The notes below the pieces were generated by a model. It was not told the DNA's origin and searched no databases. It saw only the letters and a program-made list of their open reading frames with translations. Positions 1-6,172 of a stretch of DNA of 15,260 bases are shown in pieces. The first letter of the stretch is position 1. Every line of letters begins with the position of its first letter. The translations under genes were made by a program, and so were the position numbers. The stretch comes from a bacterium (GTDB taxonomy: Bacteria > Vulcanimicrobiota > Xenobia > Xenobiales > Xenobiaceae): positions 1-15,260 of the forward strand of contig JAFSXO010000260.1 of the NCBI GenBank assembly GCA_017444045.1, in the 5' to 3' direction.

Positions 1-494
1 TGCCAGCCCACAGCATAGCTAAGAGGAACGGCCAGTCCGGCCATAAACAGACAAAAAAGGCTCTGCTCTGCCCAATTAAAGGTAAAAATACGCCCCAGCC
101 ACGCTAAAACAAAAGGCCAGCCCGGCAGAAAGGGCATAATCTGCATCCGCTCAGGATGCTCCAGGTAAACGCAATACTGTCCGAATTGCCGCAGAGAGCT
201 GGCCAGCTCGCCATAGCATATCTCATCGAAATACACCTGCGGACAGCGCGGTGACAGCCATAAACGCAGGCATAGCCCTAAAACTGTAACGAACAGCACA
301 TCGGCCCAGACCGCCCGGGGAACCTGACGCAAACGCTTCCACAAAGAGGGAAGCATATATACAAACAGCAGTAAGGAGATAAATGCTAAGAAATTAAAGT
401 ACGGCCAAAACAGCTCAATAATACACACATTGGCATTGGCTTCTGCGTTTGCGCCCGCAAACAGCCATTCCACTACCGAGCTAATAAACCGCAT
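1..494 (-). CDS. GT-C fold membrane glycosyltransferase (PMT/ArnT-like), N-terminal part, cut by window edge
   Basis: Translating the minus strand from the ATG at 494-492 gives 164 open residues with no stop before the window edge. A hydrophobic segment at about residues 35-50 is followed by a basic loop (WKRLRQ) and a second hydrophobic segment at about 64-80. Next comes YFDEICYGELA, whose D90-E91 pair sits where GT-C enzymes of the GT39/GT83 type carry the catalytic acidic residue in the first large extracytoplasmic loop. The later PFLPGWPFVLAWLGR stretch resembles the YPPGYP-type motif of the same families. Such enzymes use a polyprenyl-phosphate sugar as donor on the outer face of the inner membrane. 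The acceptor cannot be told. No Shine-Dalgarno sequence precedes the ATG, and a TATAAT lies only 8 nt upstream of it (see promoter). Identification as GT-C is fairly sure; the exact family is not. Confidence 0.75.
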   Translation of the reverse strand, partial: MRFISSVVEWLFAGANAEANANVCIIELFWPYFNFLAFISLLLFVYMLPSLWKRLRQVPRAVWADVLFVTVLGLCLRLWLSPRCPQVYFDEICYGELASSLRQFGQYCVYLEHPERMQIMPFLPGWPFVLAWLGRIFTFNWAEQSLFCLFMAGLAVPLSYAVGW

Positions 495-502
495 AATAAC
501 TT

Positions 503-530
503 ATTATACACTAATAAAAACAAAGTACAA
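503..530 (-). promoter_or_regulatory. Candidate promoter for the leftward GT-C gene, giving a nearly leaderless mRNA
   Basis: Read on the minus strand, a perfect TATAAT lies at 508-503 with a weak -35 (TTGTAC, 530-525) 16 nt upstream. The -10 ends only 8 nt before the ATG at 494, so transcription would begin almost at the start codon. That fits the absence of a ribosome binding site there. The region is AT-rich, so a chance match is possible. Confidence 0.35.
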
Positions 531-542
531 AATAGTGTAATC

Positions 543-591
543 TTTAGTCGCCGACATTGCAAAACAATGTATAGCCATGTCGGCAGCTAAA
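543..591. repeat. Large inverted repeat with a nested alternative hairpin in the divergent spacer
   Basis: TTTAGTCGCCGACAT (543-557) and ATGTCGGCAGCTAAA (577-591) are complementary at 13 of 15 positions, including an unbroken 8-bp GCCGACAT/ATGTCGGC core. Inside it, ACATTG (554-559) and CAATGT (565-570) form a second 6-bp hairpin with loop CAAAA. The two structures share ACAT 554-557 and exclude each other. The element lies between divergent genes, about 145 nt upstream of the FecR-type gene. It could be an operator for a dimeric regulator or a 5'-UTR switch; the sequence does not decide. Confidence 0.55.
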
Positions 592-733
592 CGTATGCTA
601 GACTAACTCCCCCTAAGTGCGCTCTGATGTGACTAGGCACAAAAACAGAAAGAGCATATTTAATAGGAAAACACTAGCTAACGACAAAGATATATGGTTA
701 TGAAAACACCCGTTTTGCATCGGTGAGGTGAGA

Positions 734-2407
734 ATGGATAAATACGGCAAAATGAGCGGCGATGACAAAATCAACCCGCGCGATTTTGAGAGAATATTTG
801 AAGAAGGAATAGCCGGCGAAAGCAACGGCAGCGATGAAGACCTGATCAGCTTGGACAATATCGATGCCAACCGCATTTCCAAGCAGGCTGAGAATGCTAA
901 AAAATCAGCGCTGCACGAGCTGCCCGCCAACTATTCACCGCCAACTATGCCCGAGACATCAGAGCCTGTCGTCATAGACAAACGCTGGATATATGGTGTT
1001 GTAGGTGCCTGTGTGCTTATAGTTGTAGTAGCTTTAGGCATAAAATTCTTCCCATCCGGTGGTACGCCTAGCGAAGACATTAATTTCGATATTCAGCTCA
1101 TATTGGGAAATAACGTCAAGCGCAATATGGATGGCGGCACCTGGGCTAGCCTTTCACTACCCGCCGACCTAAAACAGGGAGACCTGATCAAGTCCACCAA
1201 TGACAGGCGCAATGTAATCGCTTTGCCCGACGGCAGTACTCTGCGTTTAGACTACAATACTACCGTAAAAATCAACTCCGTAACAGCCGGCAAAAAAGAC
1301 GGGGTAAACCTAAATATAACCCTGCACAAGGGGGCTGTTTTCGCCGACGAGATGGAAGGCAGTACGATTATAGTCGAGACCAAATATGCCAAGTTTGCCC
1401 CCGTCGGTACTCGTTATGTGGTCGAGCATGCCGACCGCTCCGATCTCACAGAGCACAGCATTGTCACCGTCGTTGAGGGCAGTATCCGCATGAGCCACCT
1501 AGACGATCCTGACAGCAGCATTATCGTTAATGCCAGCCAGCAAGCCGAAGCCACGGCCTCTACATTGGTAAAGGCGCGCCGCCTTACCAAGTACGACACC
1601 TGGACTACATGGAATTCTCAATGGCGCGATATCCGCTCGATTCCTGCCTACGGAAAAGGAACATCAAAAAAAGATAAAGCGACCACCTCTTCTGGCGATC
1701 TGGGCGGCGTTTCCGTTCAAAGTGGGAACAGCAGCACCAAAACTGAGCCTCCGCCACCGCCACCTCCGCCTTCTTCCTCTAAGTCGAAGTCGTTTAATAT
1801 GCAGCCGAGCAACCCTCAGCCACCCCAACCCCAAAGCGATCCGCGACCCATAAGAGTCGACAACCGTGGAACCAACAATCCTGATCGGCCAACCAGACCC
1901 GATCCCAAACTCCCACCGCGTAAGGATCCGAACGCTCCCGACCCCCGCACCGTGCCTCCAAATGCCTGGGAGGTTGAACAGGAGCGCAAGATTCGAGCCC
2001 AACAAGCTAAAGAGGAAGCAGCCAGGCGCCAGTCGCAGTACAATTCAAAGCAAAACAGAGCTAACGAACAGAGAAACCCAAACTTTTCTAACGCTCAGCC
2101 GACGATTCCCCCAGAAAGGCGCCCTCTAACCGAGCCTGCCATTAATAGGCCAGATAAGCCCCTCATTCAAACCGGCAATGTCTACCCCAACGGAGAGTCT
2201 ACCCGCAACGACTACCGTCCTGGCGGTCCTCCCCGTCCCATGCAACAAGGAGGCCCAAACCGTGGAGGCGGTACCCACTCGCGTGGATTAATGGCCCCGA
2301 TAGGCGATTCAAGCAGCATGGATGCCAAAATAGGCGATTCCAGCAGCATGGATGCCAAAATAGGCGATTCCAGCAGCATGGATGCCAAGACTGCAGATAG
2401 TTGGTAA
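734..2407 (+). CDS. FecR-domain single-pass membrane protein with Pro-rich, repeat-bearing C-terminus
   Basis: The protein has 557 residues from the ATG at 734, which is chosen because GAGGTGA (725-731) sits just upstream at good spacing; a GTG at 728 is an in-frame alternative. Residues 1-85 are polar and presumably cytoplasmic. A single membrane segment follows at about 86-106 (WIYGVVGACVLIVVVALGI). Residues about 145-275 form a FecR domain: LKQGDLI, then IALPDGSTLRLDYNT, then LHKGAVF, then FAPVGTRYVV and VVEGSIRM, all in the expected order. The rest is low-complexity: an eight-proline run at about 339-346, Pro/Arg/Asn-rich sequence and three IGDSSSMDAK repeats before the end KTADSW. Classical FecR transmits a signal from an outer-membrane receptor to an ECF sigma factor, but no FecA, FecI or sigma gene is in view. 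The long tail suggests instead an envelope sensor or wall-spanning protein. The domain call is firm, the role open. Confidence 0.88.
   Translation: MDKYGKMSGDDKINPRDFERIFEEGIAGESNGSDEDLISLDNIDANRISKQAENAKKSALHELPANYSPPTMPETSEPVVIDKRWIYGVVGACVLIVVVALGIKFFPSGGTPSEDINFDIQLILGNNVKRNMDGGTWASLSLPADLKQGDLIKSTNDRRNVIALPDGSTLRLDYNTTVKINSVTAGKKDGVNLNITLHKGAVFADEMEGSTIIVETKYAKFAPVGTRYVVEHADRSDLTEHSIVTVVEGSIRMSHLDDPDSSIIVNASQQAEATASTLVKARRLTKYDTWTTWNSQWRDIRSIPAYGKGTSKKDKATTSSGDLGGVSVQSGNSSTKTEPPPPPPPPSSSKSKSFNMQPSNPQPPQPQSDPRPIRVDNRGTNNPDRPTRPDPKLPPRKDPNAPDPRTVPPNAWEVEQERKIRAQQAKEEAARRQSQYNSKQNRANEQRNPNFSNAQPTIPPERRPLTEPAINRPDKPLIQTGNVYPNGESTRNDYRPGGPPRPMQQGGPNRGGGTHSRGLMAPIGDSSSMDAKIGDSSSMDAKIGDSSSMDAKTADSW
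2300..2389 (+). repeat. Three tandem 30-bp in-frame repeats
   Basis: Units lie at 2300-2329, 2330-2359 and 2360-2389, each coding IGDSSSMDAK. Units 1 and 2 differ at a single base (A or C at unit position 12, silent), and unit 3 differs from unit 2 only at its last base (A to G, also silent). Such near-identity implies recent duplication or ongoing slippage. The reading frame is kept and the gene ends 18 nt later. Confidence 0.95.
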
Positions 2408-2415
2408 GCAGATTT

Positions 2416-2454
2416 GCAGCCAGGTGCAGCCCTAAAATGGCGGTGCCTGGCTGC
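2416..2454 (+). terminator. Strong intergenic hairpin, terminator-like but without a U-tract
   Basis: Eight nt after the FecR-type stop, GCAGCCAGG (2416-2424) pairs perfectly with CCTGGCTGC (2446-2454). The stem continues with two G-U pairs and a C-G pair to 2427/2443, then one mismatch, then GCC/GGC (2429-2431/2439-2441) around a 7-nt loop. No run of T follows, so it is not a textbook intrinsic terminator. It could be a weak terminator, an RNA-stabilising or processing structure, or a partial attenuator for the radical SAM gene, whose ribosome binding site begins 13 nt downstream. Confidence 0.55.
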
Positions 2455-2483
2455 TCGCTTACCTTCTAAGGAGCACTATTCCT

Positions 2484-3956
2484 GTGAAAGCGTTACTAAT
2501 CAACCCTCCGCTCTCGCGTGCCGAACTGCGTAATCCCGTGGTGGCCAGCTTATTCTCCAATGCTATGCCGTTGGGGATTCTTTACATTGCCTCATACTGC
2601 ATAAGTAAAGGCATAGAGGTTAAGGCCATAGACGGGCCTGCAGAGCGCCTTACTCTCGAAAAGACCATGGAGATGGTCAAGGAGTACAGTCCCGACGTTA
2701 TAGGTCTTACGACTACTACTCCCGTATTTCACCGTGCCATAGAGACAGCAGAAGCCATACGCAAATGGGCCCCGACCATGCCCATTGTCGTCGGGGGGCC
2801 GCACATAACCGCCGCTCCGGTAACCTCAATGCTGCACGACTGCTTCGATTACGGCTGCATGGGCGAGGGCGAGCACACCTTCTACGAGCTGTGCCAGGCG
2901 CTCGATCACGGCACCCCAATACACGAGGTTCCCGGGCTTATTCTTCACGATCAGAATGGCGTACACTTTACCCCGTCGCGCTCTCCTCTTATGGACTTGG
3001 ATACGCTGCCGTTTCCTGCGCGCTATCTTCTGAACACAAAGCTATACACATCGCTGCCCACCGACGTACAATATCTGCCCAAACTGACACAGCTGGCCAC
3101 CAGAGGATGCCCCTTCCACTGCACCTTTTGCGATCACGCCGCCGAAACCGAAACATACCGCACTCCCAGTGCCAAATACATGGCCGATGAGCTAGAAGAG
3201 TTAGCCGTTAAATACCACGCGCGCGAGGTAGCCTTTGTTGGCAGCACGTTTACCGCCAAACGCTCACACGCCGAAGAATTATGCCAGAGGATTATAGACA
3301 AAAAGCTCAACGTAAAGTGGACCTGCTCCACCCGCGTGGACGTTATCAATGAGGACATTCTGCGCCTGATGAAGCAGGCTGGCTGCTGGTCGCTGCGCTT
3401 TGGCATTGAAAGCGGCAACCAGCGCATTTTAAATCTCATAAAAAAAGGCATTACCAAAGAGCAGATCACCAAAGCCGTCAATCTCTGTGACAAAATGGGC
3501 ATCCATACCAAGGCCTTTTTCATGGTCGGCCATCCCGGCGAGACCATCGAGACCCTCCAAGAGACAATCGATTTTGCCTGCTCTATTCCGCTGACCGACG
3601 TTACCGTGCAAATCAACACTCCGCTGCCCAACACCCACCAATTTGCACAGGCACACCGTTACGGAAAGTTTGTGGGCAAAGACTACTCAAAGTATTCGTT
3701 CTTCGATGCGGTATTTGTCCCCAACGGCCTGACTCGCGAAGACCTGCTTTACTATCACAAAAAATTCTACCGCACTTTTTATTGGCGCCCCAGCGTCATT
3801 TTGCGCCAGATAAAAAAAGTTAGCCACTGGGCCACACTTATGAACTATCTGCGCTGCATAGACTTAATTCTGTATCTGACCCTGGACGTATTCAAGCTTA
3901 AGCAGCCGCCAAAGCACACAGCTTTAGATACTCCGCGGGCAGAAGAAAACCAATGA
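2484..3956 (+). CDS. B12-binding-type radical SAM enzyme
   Basis: The start is GTG at 2484, preceded by TAAGGAG (2467-2473), giving 490 residues, a normal length for the B12-binding/radical SAM group (BchE, HpnJ and relatives). The N-terminal half (about 1-170) has the Rossmann-like cobalamin-binding layout: LLINPPLS at the start, DVIGLTTTTPVF, then IVVGGPHITAAP and GCMGEGEHTF. I see no DxHxxG His motif, as is common in this group. The radical SAM core begins near residue 200 with RGCPFHCTFC, whose C209, C213 and C216 would hold the 4Fe-4S cluster. It continues with FGIESGNQRIL and FFMVGHPGET, typical later strands. A hydrophobic C-terminal stretch (about 452-476) may touch the membrane. Members often methylate or rearrange lipids and other hydrophobic substrates. 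Its neighbours, a membrane methyltransferase and a flippase-like protein, suggest a lipid or lipid-linked glycan, but the substrate cannot be read from sequence. Confidence 0.9.
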   Translation: MKALLINPPLSRAELRNPVVASLFSNAMPLGILYIASYCISKGIEVKAIDGPAERLTLEKTMEMVKEYSPDVIGLTTTTPVFHRAIETAEAIRKWAPTMPIVVGGPHITAAPVTSMLHDCFDYGCMGEGEHTFYELCQALDHGTPIHEVPGLILHDQNGVHFTPSRSPLMDLDTLPFPARYLLNTKLYTSLPTDVQYLPKLTQLATRGCPFHCTFCDHAAETETYRTPSAKYMADELEELAVKYHAREVAFVGSTFTAKRSHAEELCQRIIDKKLNVKWTCSTRVDVINEDILRLMKQAGCWSLRFGIESGNQRILNLIKKGITKEQITKAVNLCDKMGIHTKAFFMVGHPGETIETLQETIDFACSIPLTDVTVQINTPLPNTHQFAQAHRYGKFVGKDYSKYSFFDAVFVPNGLTREDLLYYHKKFYRTFYWRPSVILRQIKKVSHWATLMNYLRCIDLILYLTLDVFKLKQPPKHTALDTPRAEENQ

Positions 3957-3981
3957 CAGAAGCAATGGTAAATCCAAGCTT

Positions 3982-4008
3982 TTGCGTATGATATACTAGC
4001 TTTATACT
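3982..4008 (+). promoter_or_regulatory. Weak candidate promoter upstream of the GNAT-methyltransferase gene
   Basis: The 153-nt spacer between the radical SAM stop and the next start holds two TATACT hexamers (3992-3997 and 4003-4008), each one base from TATAAT. TTGCGT at 3982-3987 could serve as -35 to the second, with a short 15-nt spacer. The spacing is poor, so this is only a candidate. The size of the spacer, compared with the tight junctions that follow, makes a second transcription start here plausible. Confidence 0.3.
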
Positions 4009-4049
4009 AACCTACAGCGTAGCGATAAGGCACACTAATAGGGCATACA

Positions 4050-4065
4050 AAATGTCATGGCATTT
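4050..4065. promoter_or_regulatory. 16-bp near-palindrome, possible operator
   Basis: AAATGTCATGGCATTT is its own reverse complement apart from one position pair (4055/4060). The half-site ATGGCATT recurs at 4071-4078, 14 nt further on. The site lies 45 nt before the start of the GNAT-methyltransferase gene and downstream of the candidate -10, where a repressor could act. No regulator gene is in view. Confidence 0.3.
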
Positions 4066-4109
4066 GGCTAATGGCATTGCACAAAAACTCGATATTGGAA
4101 GGCAACGGT

Positions 4110-5231
4110 ATGATTAAGACATGGGAAAAGCGAGACATTGAGGCGATAGTTGCTCTGCAGCTAAAACAGCACCACCTGTCACCGCAGCTGCAGACTCATT
4201 TGTGCGGCATATACTCCGCGCTGCTCGACAGTCCGCTGATTACCGTACAGGTTCTGGAGAAGCAGAATGAAATAGTCGGGTACGCAATCGCTACCAACGA
4301 CAGCAAACGCCTGCCGTCAGATATATTTTCGCGCATGCCGCTTAAGGCCGTCAAAATGCTCATCAGATATCCAGTTATAGCCAAGCAGCTGCGCAGCCTA
4401 TTCCGGAGCCGGTTGCAGCGCCACAATTGCGATGCCGAGATATTAGATTTTTACGCTACAGAGGGCCAGGCAGATCCTGCCGAGCTGACAGAGCTTCTAA
4501 ATGCAGCCTTAGAAAAGCTAGCGCAGATGGGATGCAGCTCAGTAGCTTCCGCGCCGCTAAACGCTCCTGAACTGATGCAGGCCCTAAAAAGCTGCGATTT
4601 CCAGGCAGCCGAACGCGAGGGTAATGTAATAGCCCTGCCATCAAACGAGGTATGGCAAAGAGAGCTGTGCGCCTGCGCCGATTACGTGCCTGGCCCCTTC
4701 ACCATGCGCGATCGCCTGCGCTGCCTCTGGCGCTTTGAGTTTATGATCATTCTCCCGCTATACTGCTTAATCCATATTCCCTTTGCCTCTTATTTGGCCT
4801 ACTGGGGAACGCGCCTCGACAGCCGTTTAGGCCTGCCGCAGGTACTCCCCTACCCCTGGAATATAGCGGTCATGATCGCACTGCTAATCATCGGCGCTAT
4901 TCTGCTGTTCATAAGCTATTCATATCTTATTCTCGAGGGTGAGGGCGGTCCCGTACCCCCGTATTCCTCCAAGACGAGAAGACTGGTAACAACTGGGCCT
5001 TATGCCTACGTGCGCCATCCGTCCATCATCGCCAAGCTCATCGGCGTAATAGGCTTAGGCTTTGGCTTTAACTCCTGGTGCTTTTTGCTGGTGATCATTC
5101 CTATTTTGCTGTGCTGGTCCTATTGCTGGAACCGGCACCGCCAGGATACCGATCTCGTCAAGGTTTTTGGCGAAGAGTATCTCAGATACCGCCGCGAAGT
5201 TCCAATGCTGATCCCGCGTTGGAAAAAATAA
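4110..5231 (+). CDS. Fusion: degenerate GNAT-like domain plus ICMT/PEMT-type integral membrane methyltransferase
   Basis: The start is the ATG at 4110 because GGAAGG (4097-4102) sits 7 nt upstream; the ATG at 4071 lacks any ribosome binding site. The product has 373 residues. Residues 1-180 resemble a GNAT acetyltransferase: RDIEAIVALQ at the start, NEIVGYAI as a central strand, a helix LLNAALEKLAQMG, then NAPELMQALKSCDF in the place of the usual C-terminal motif. The acetyl-CoA loop (Q/RxxGxG/A) is not recognisable, the corresponding stretch reading EGQADPAEL. Residues about 210-373 contain four hydrophobic segments and the SAM-binding signature TTGPYAYVRHPS (294-305), then DTDLVKVFGEEYLRYRREVP (346-365), characteristic of isoprenylcysteine carboxyl and phospholipid N-methyltransferase relatives. 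The stop overlaps the next start by one base (TAATG). A likely job is methylating a membrane lipid or polyprenyl-linked product; the N-terminal domain may bind substrate rather than acetylate. Confidence 0.8.
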   Translation: MIKTWEKRDIEAIVALQLKQHHLSPQLQTHLCGIYSALLDSPLITVQVLEKQNEIVGYAIATNDSKRLPSDIFSRMPLKAVKMLIRYPVIAKQLRSLFRSRLQRHNCDAEILDFYATEGQADPAELTELLNAALEKLAQMGCSSVASAPLNAPELMQALKSCDFQAAEREGNVIALPSNEVWQRELCACADYVPGPFTMRDRLRCLWRFEFMIILPLYCLIHIPFASYLAYWGTRLDSRLGLPQVLPYPWNIAVMIALLIIGAILLFISYSYLILEGEGGPVPPYSSKTRRLVTTGPYAYVRHPSIIAKLIGVIGLGFGFNSWCFLLVIIPILLCWSYCWNRHRQDTDLVKVFGEEYLRYRREVPMLIPRWKK

Positions 5232-6172
5232 TGAAAAGCTATAGCGGATTAGCCAGATGGCTATTGACCATAGGCCTATTAAGCTGGGCTTTTTATCAGG
5301 TTCCGCTATCAGAATGGCTGCCCCTGATCCGGCATCTGCATCCTGCTTGGGTGATCGCCGCTGGGATCAGCATGGGAGCTATAGTCAGCATCAATTCCTG
5401 GAAATGGTATATTCTGCTGCGACTGCAGGGCTTGCGCCCCACGTATAGTTCTGCAATCTACCATTATGCTGTAGGCTATTTTTTTAATTCGTTTATTACT
5501 GGAACCGGAGACATAAAGCGGGCAGCCGATATGGGACGCGAGCAGGATGCGCTGCCCCAAGCTATCGCCTCTGTATTAGCCGAGCGCTGGACTGGGGTTA
5601 TAGGCCAGTTAGGGTTAGCGTTCTGCACCGTCTCGGTAATACTGTTTCACAATTACCAAATTTGGCCAGTTGTGTGCAGCGCCCTAATCTTGGTAATATC
5701 GCTCATAGCTATATACGTATGGTTTGAGAACGTAAAGGACAGTACAGCTGAACCGCCCGCGCACGGCTGGCGCAGATGGCTGCACCAGGTTCGCGTAGCC
5801 ATGTCGGTATACAAAGGGCATAGGCGCATCTGGTGGTGGTGCCTGTTTTTGTCCCTGCTGGGGCCGCTGCTCCTAGTTCTGATCCACATCGAGCTCGCCT
5901 ATGCCCTGAGCTTTCAGGTCTCCCCGCTGGCGATGCTGCTCTTCATCCCCACCGTTTCCGTATTCGCCCAGCTGCCCATTACCATAAACGGTTTTGGCCT
6001 GCAGGATTATTTCATGGTAACCCTGCTTCAGGGTACCCTGACCCCCGCCGAAGCCTTGGCACTTTCTATGGTGTTCCATGCCCTGCGGCTCAGCGTAGGT
6101 GCCTGCGGAGGCGTCCTTTATGCGGTCAGACCGACACAGGGCGGCAGAGCTGCCGATATTAACAGCGTATGA
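5231..6172 (+). CDS. LPG_synthase_TM / AglD / YbhN-type flippase-like membrane protein
   Basis: The product has 313 residues from ATG 5231, which overlaps the upstream stop by one base. About seven to eight hydrophobic segments are spread along the chain. The family signature is clear: SINSWKWYILLRLQGL (53-68), YAVGYFFNSFITGTGDIKRA (79-98), and ASVLAERWTGVIGQ (113-126), which match the WrxLL, FFN-flP-GGD-R and sv-R-Gl positions of PF03706. Further on, PITINGFGLQDYF (about 252-264) fits the usual P-GGlG motif. Family members include the integral domain of MprF, which flips lysyl-phosphatidylglycerol, and AglD-like proteins in glycan assembly. No aminoacyl-transferase domain is attached. In this setting moving or handling a lipid-linked intermediate is the natural inference. 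Its stop overlaps the next ATG by four bases (ATGA). Confidence 0.85.
   Translation: MKSYSGLARWLLTIGLLSWAFYQVPLSEWLPLIRHLHPAWVIAAGISMGAIVSINSWKWYILLRLQGLRPTYSSAIYHYAVGYFFNSFITGTGDIKRAADMGREQDALPQAIASVLAERWTGVIGQLGLAFCTVSVILFHNYQIWPVVCSALILVISLIAIYVWFENVKDSTAEPPAHGWRRWLHQVRVAMSVYKGHRRIWWWCLFLSLLGPLLLVLIHIELAYALSFQVSPLAMLLFIPTVSVFAQLPITINGFGLQDYFMVTLLQGTLTPAEALALSMVFHALRLSVGACGGVLYAVRPTQGGRAADINSV

Noticed and set aside
1741..1770. Cytosine-rich triplet tract in the FecR-type gene
   Set aside because: It is simply the codon run for eight prolines, ordinary for a Pro-rich linker, with mixed third positions and no sign of slippage.
4071..4109. Alternative upstream start for the GNAT-methyltransferase gene
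   Set aside because: No ribosome binding site precedes ATG 4071, while ATG 4110 has GGAAGG at 7 nt and begins with a typical GNAT-like start.
5078..5230. Extended N-terminus of the flippase-like gene (51 more codons)
   Set aside because: It would overlap the methyltransferase C-terminus by 154 nt and gives sequence unlike the family; ATG 5231 in a TAATG overlap fits the family start.
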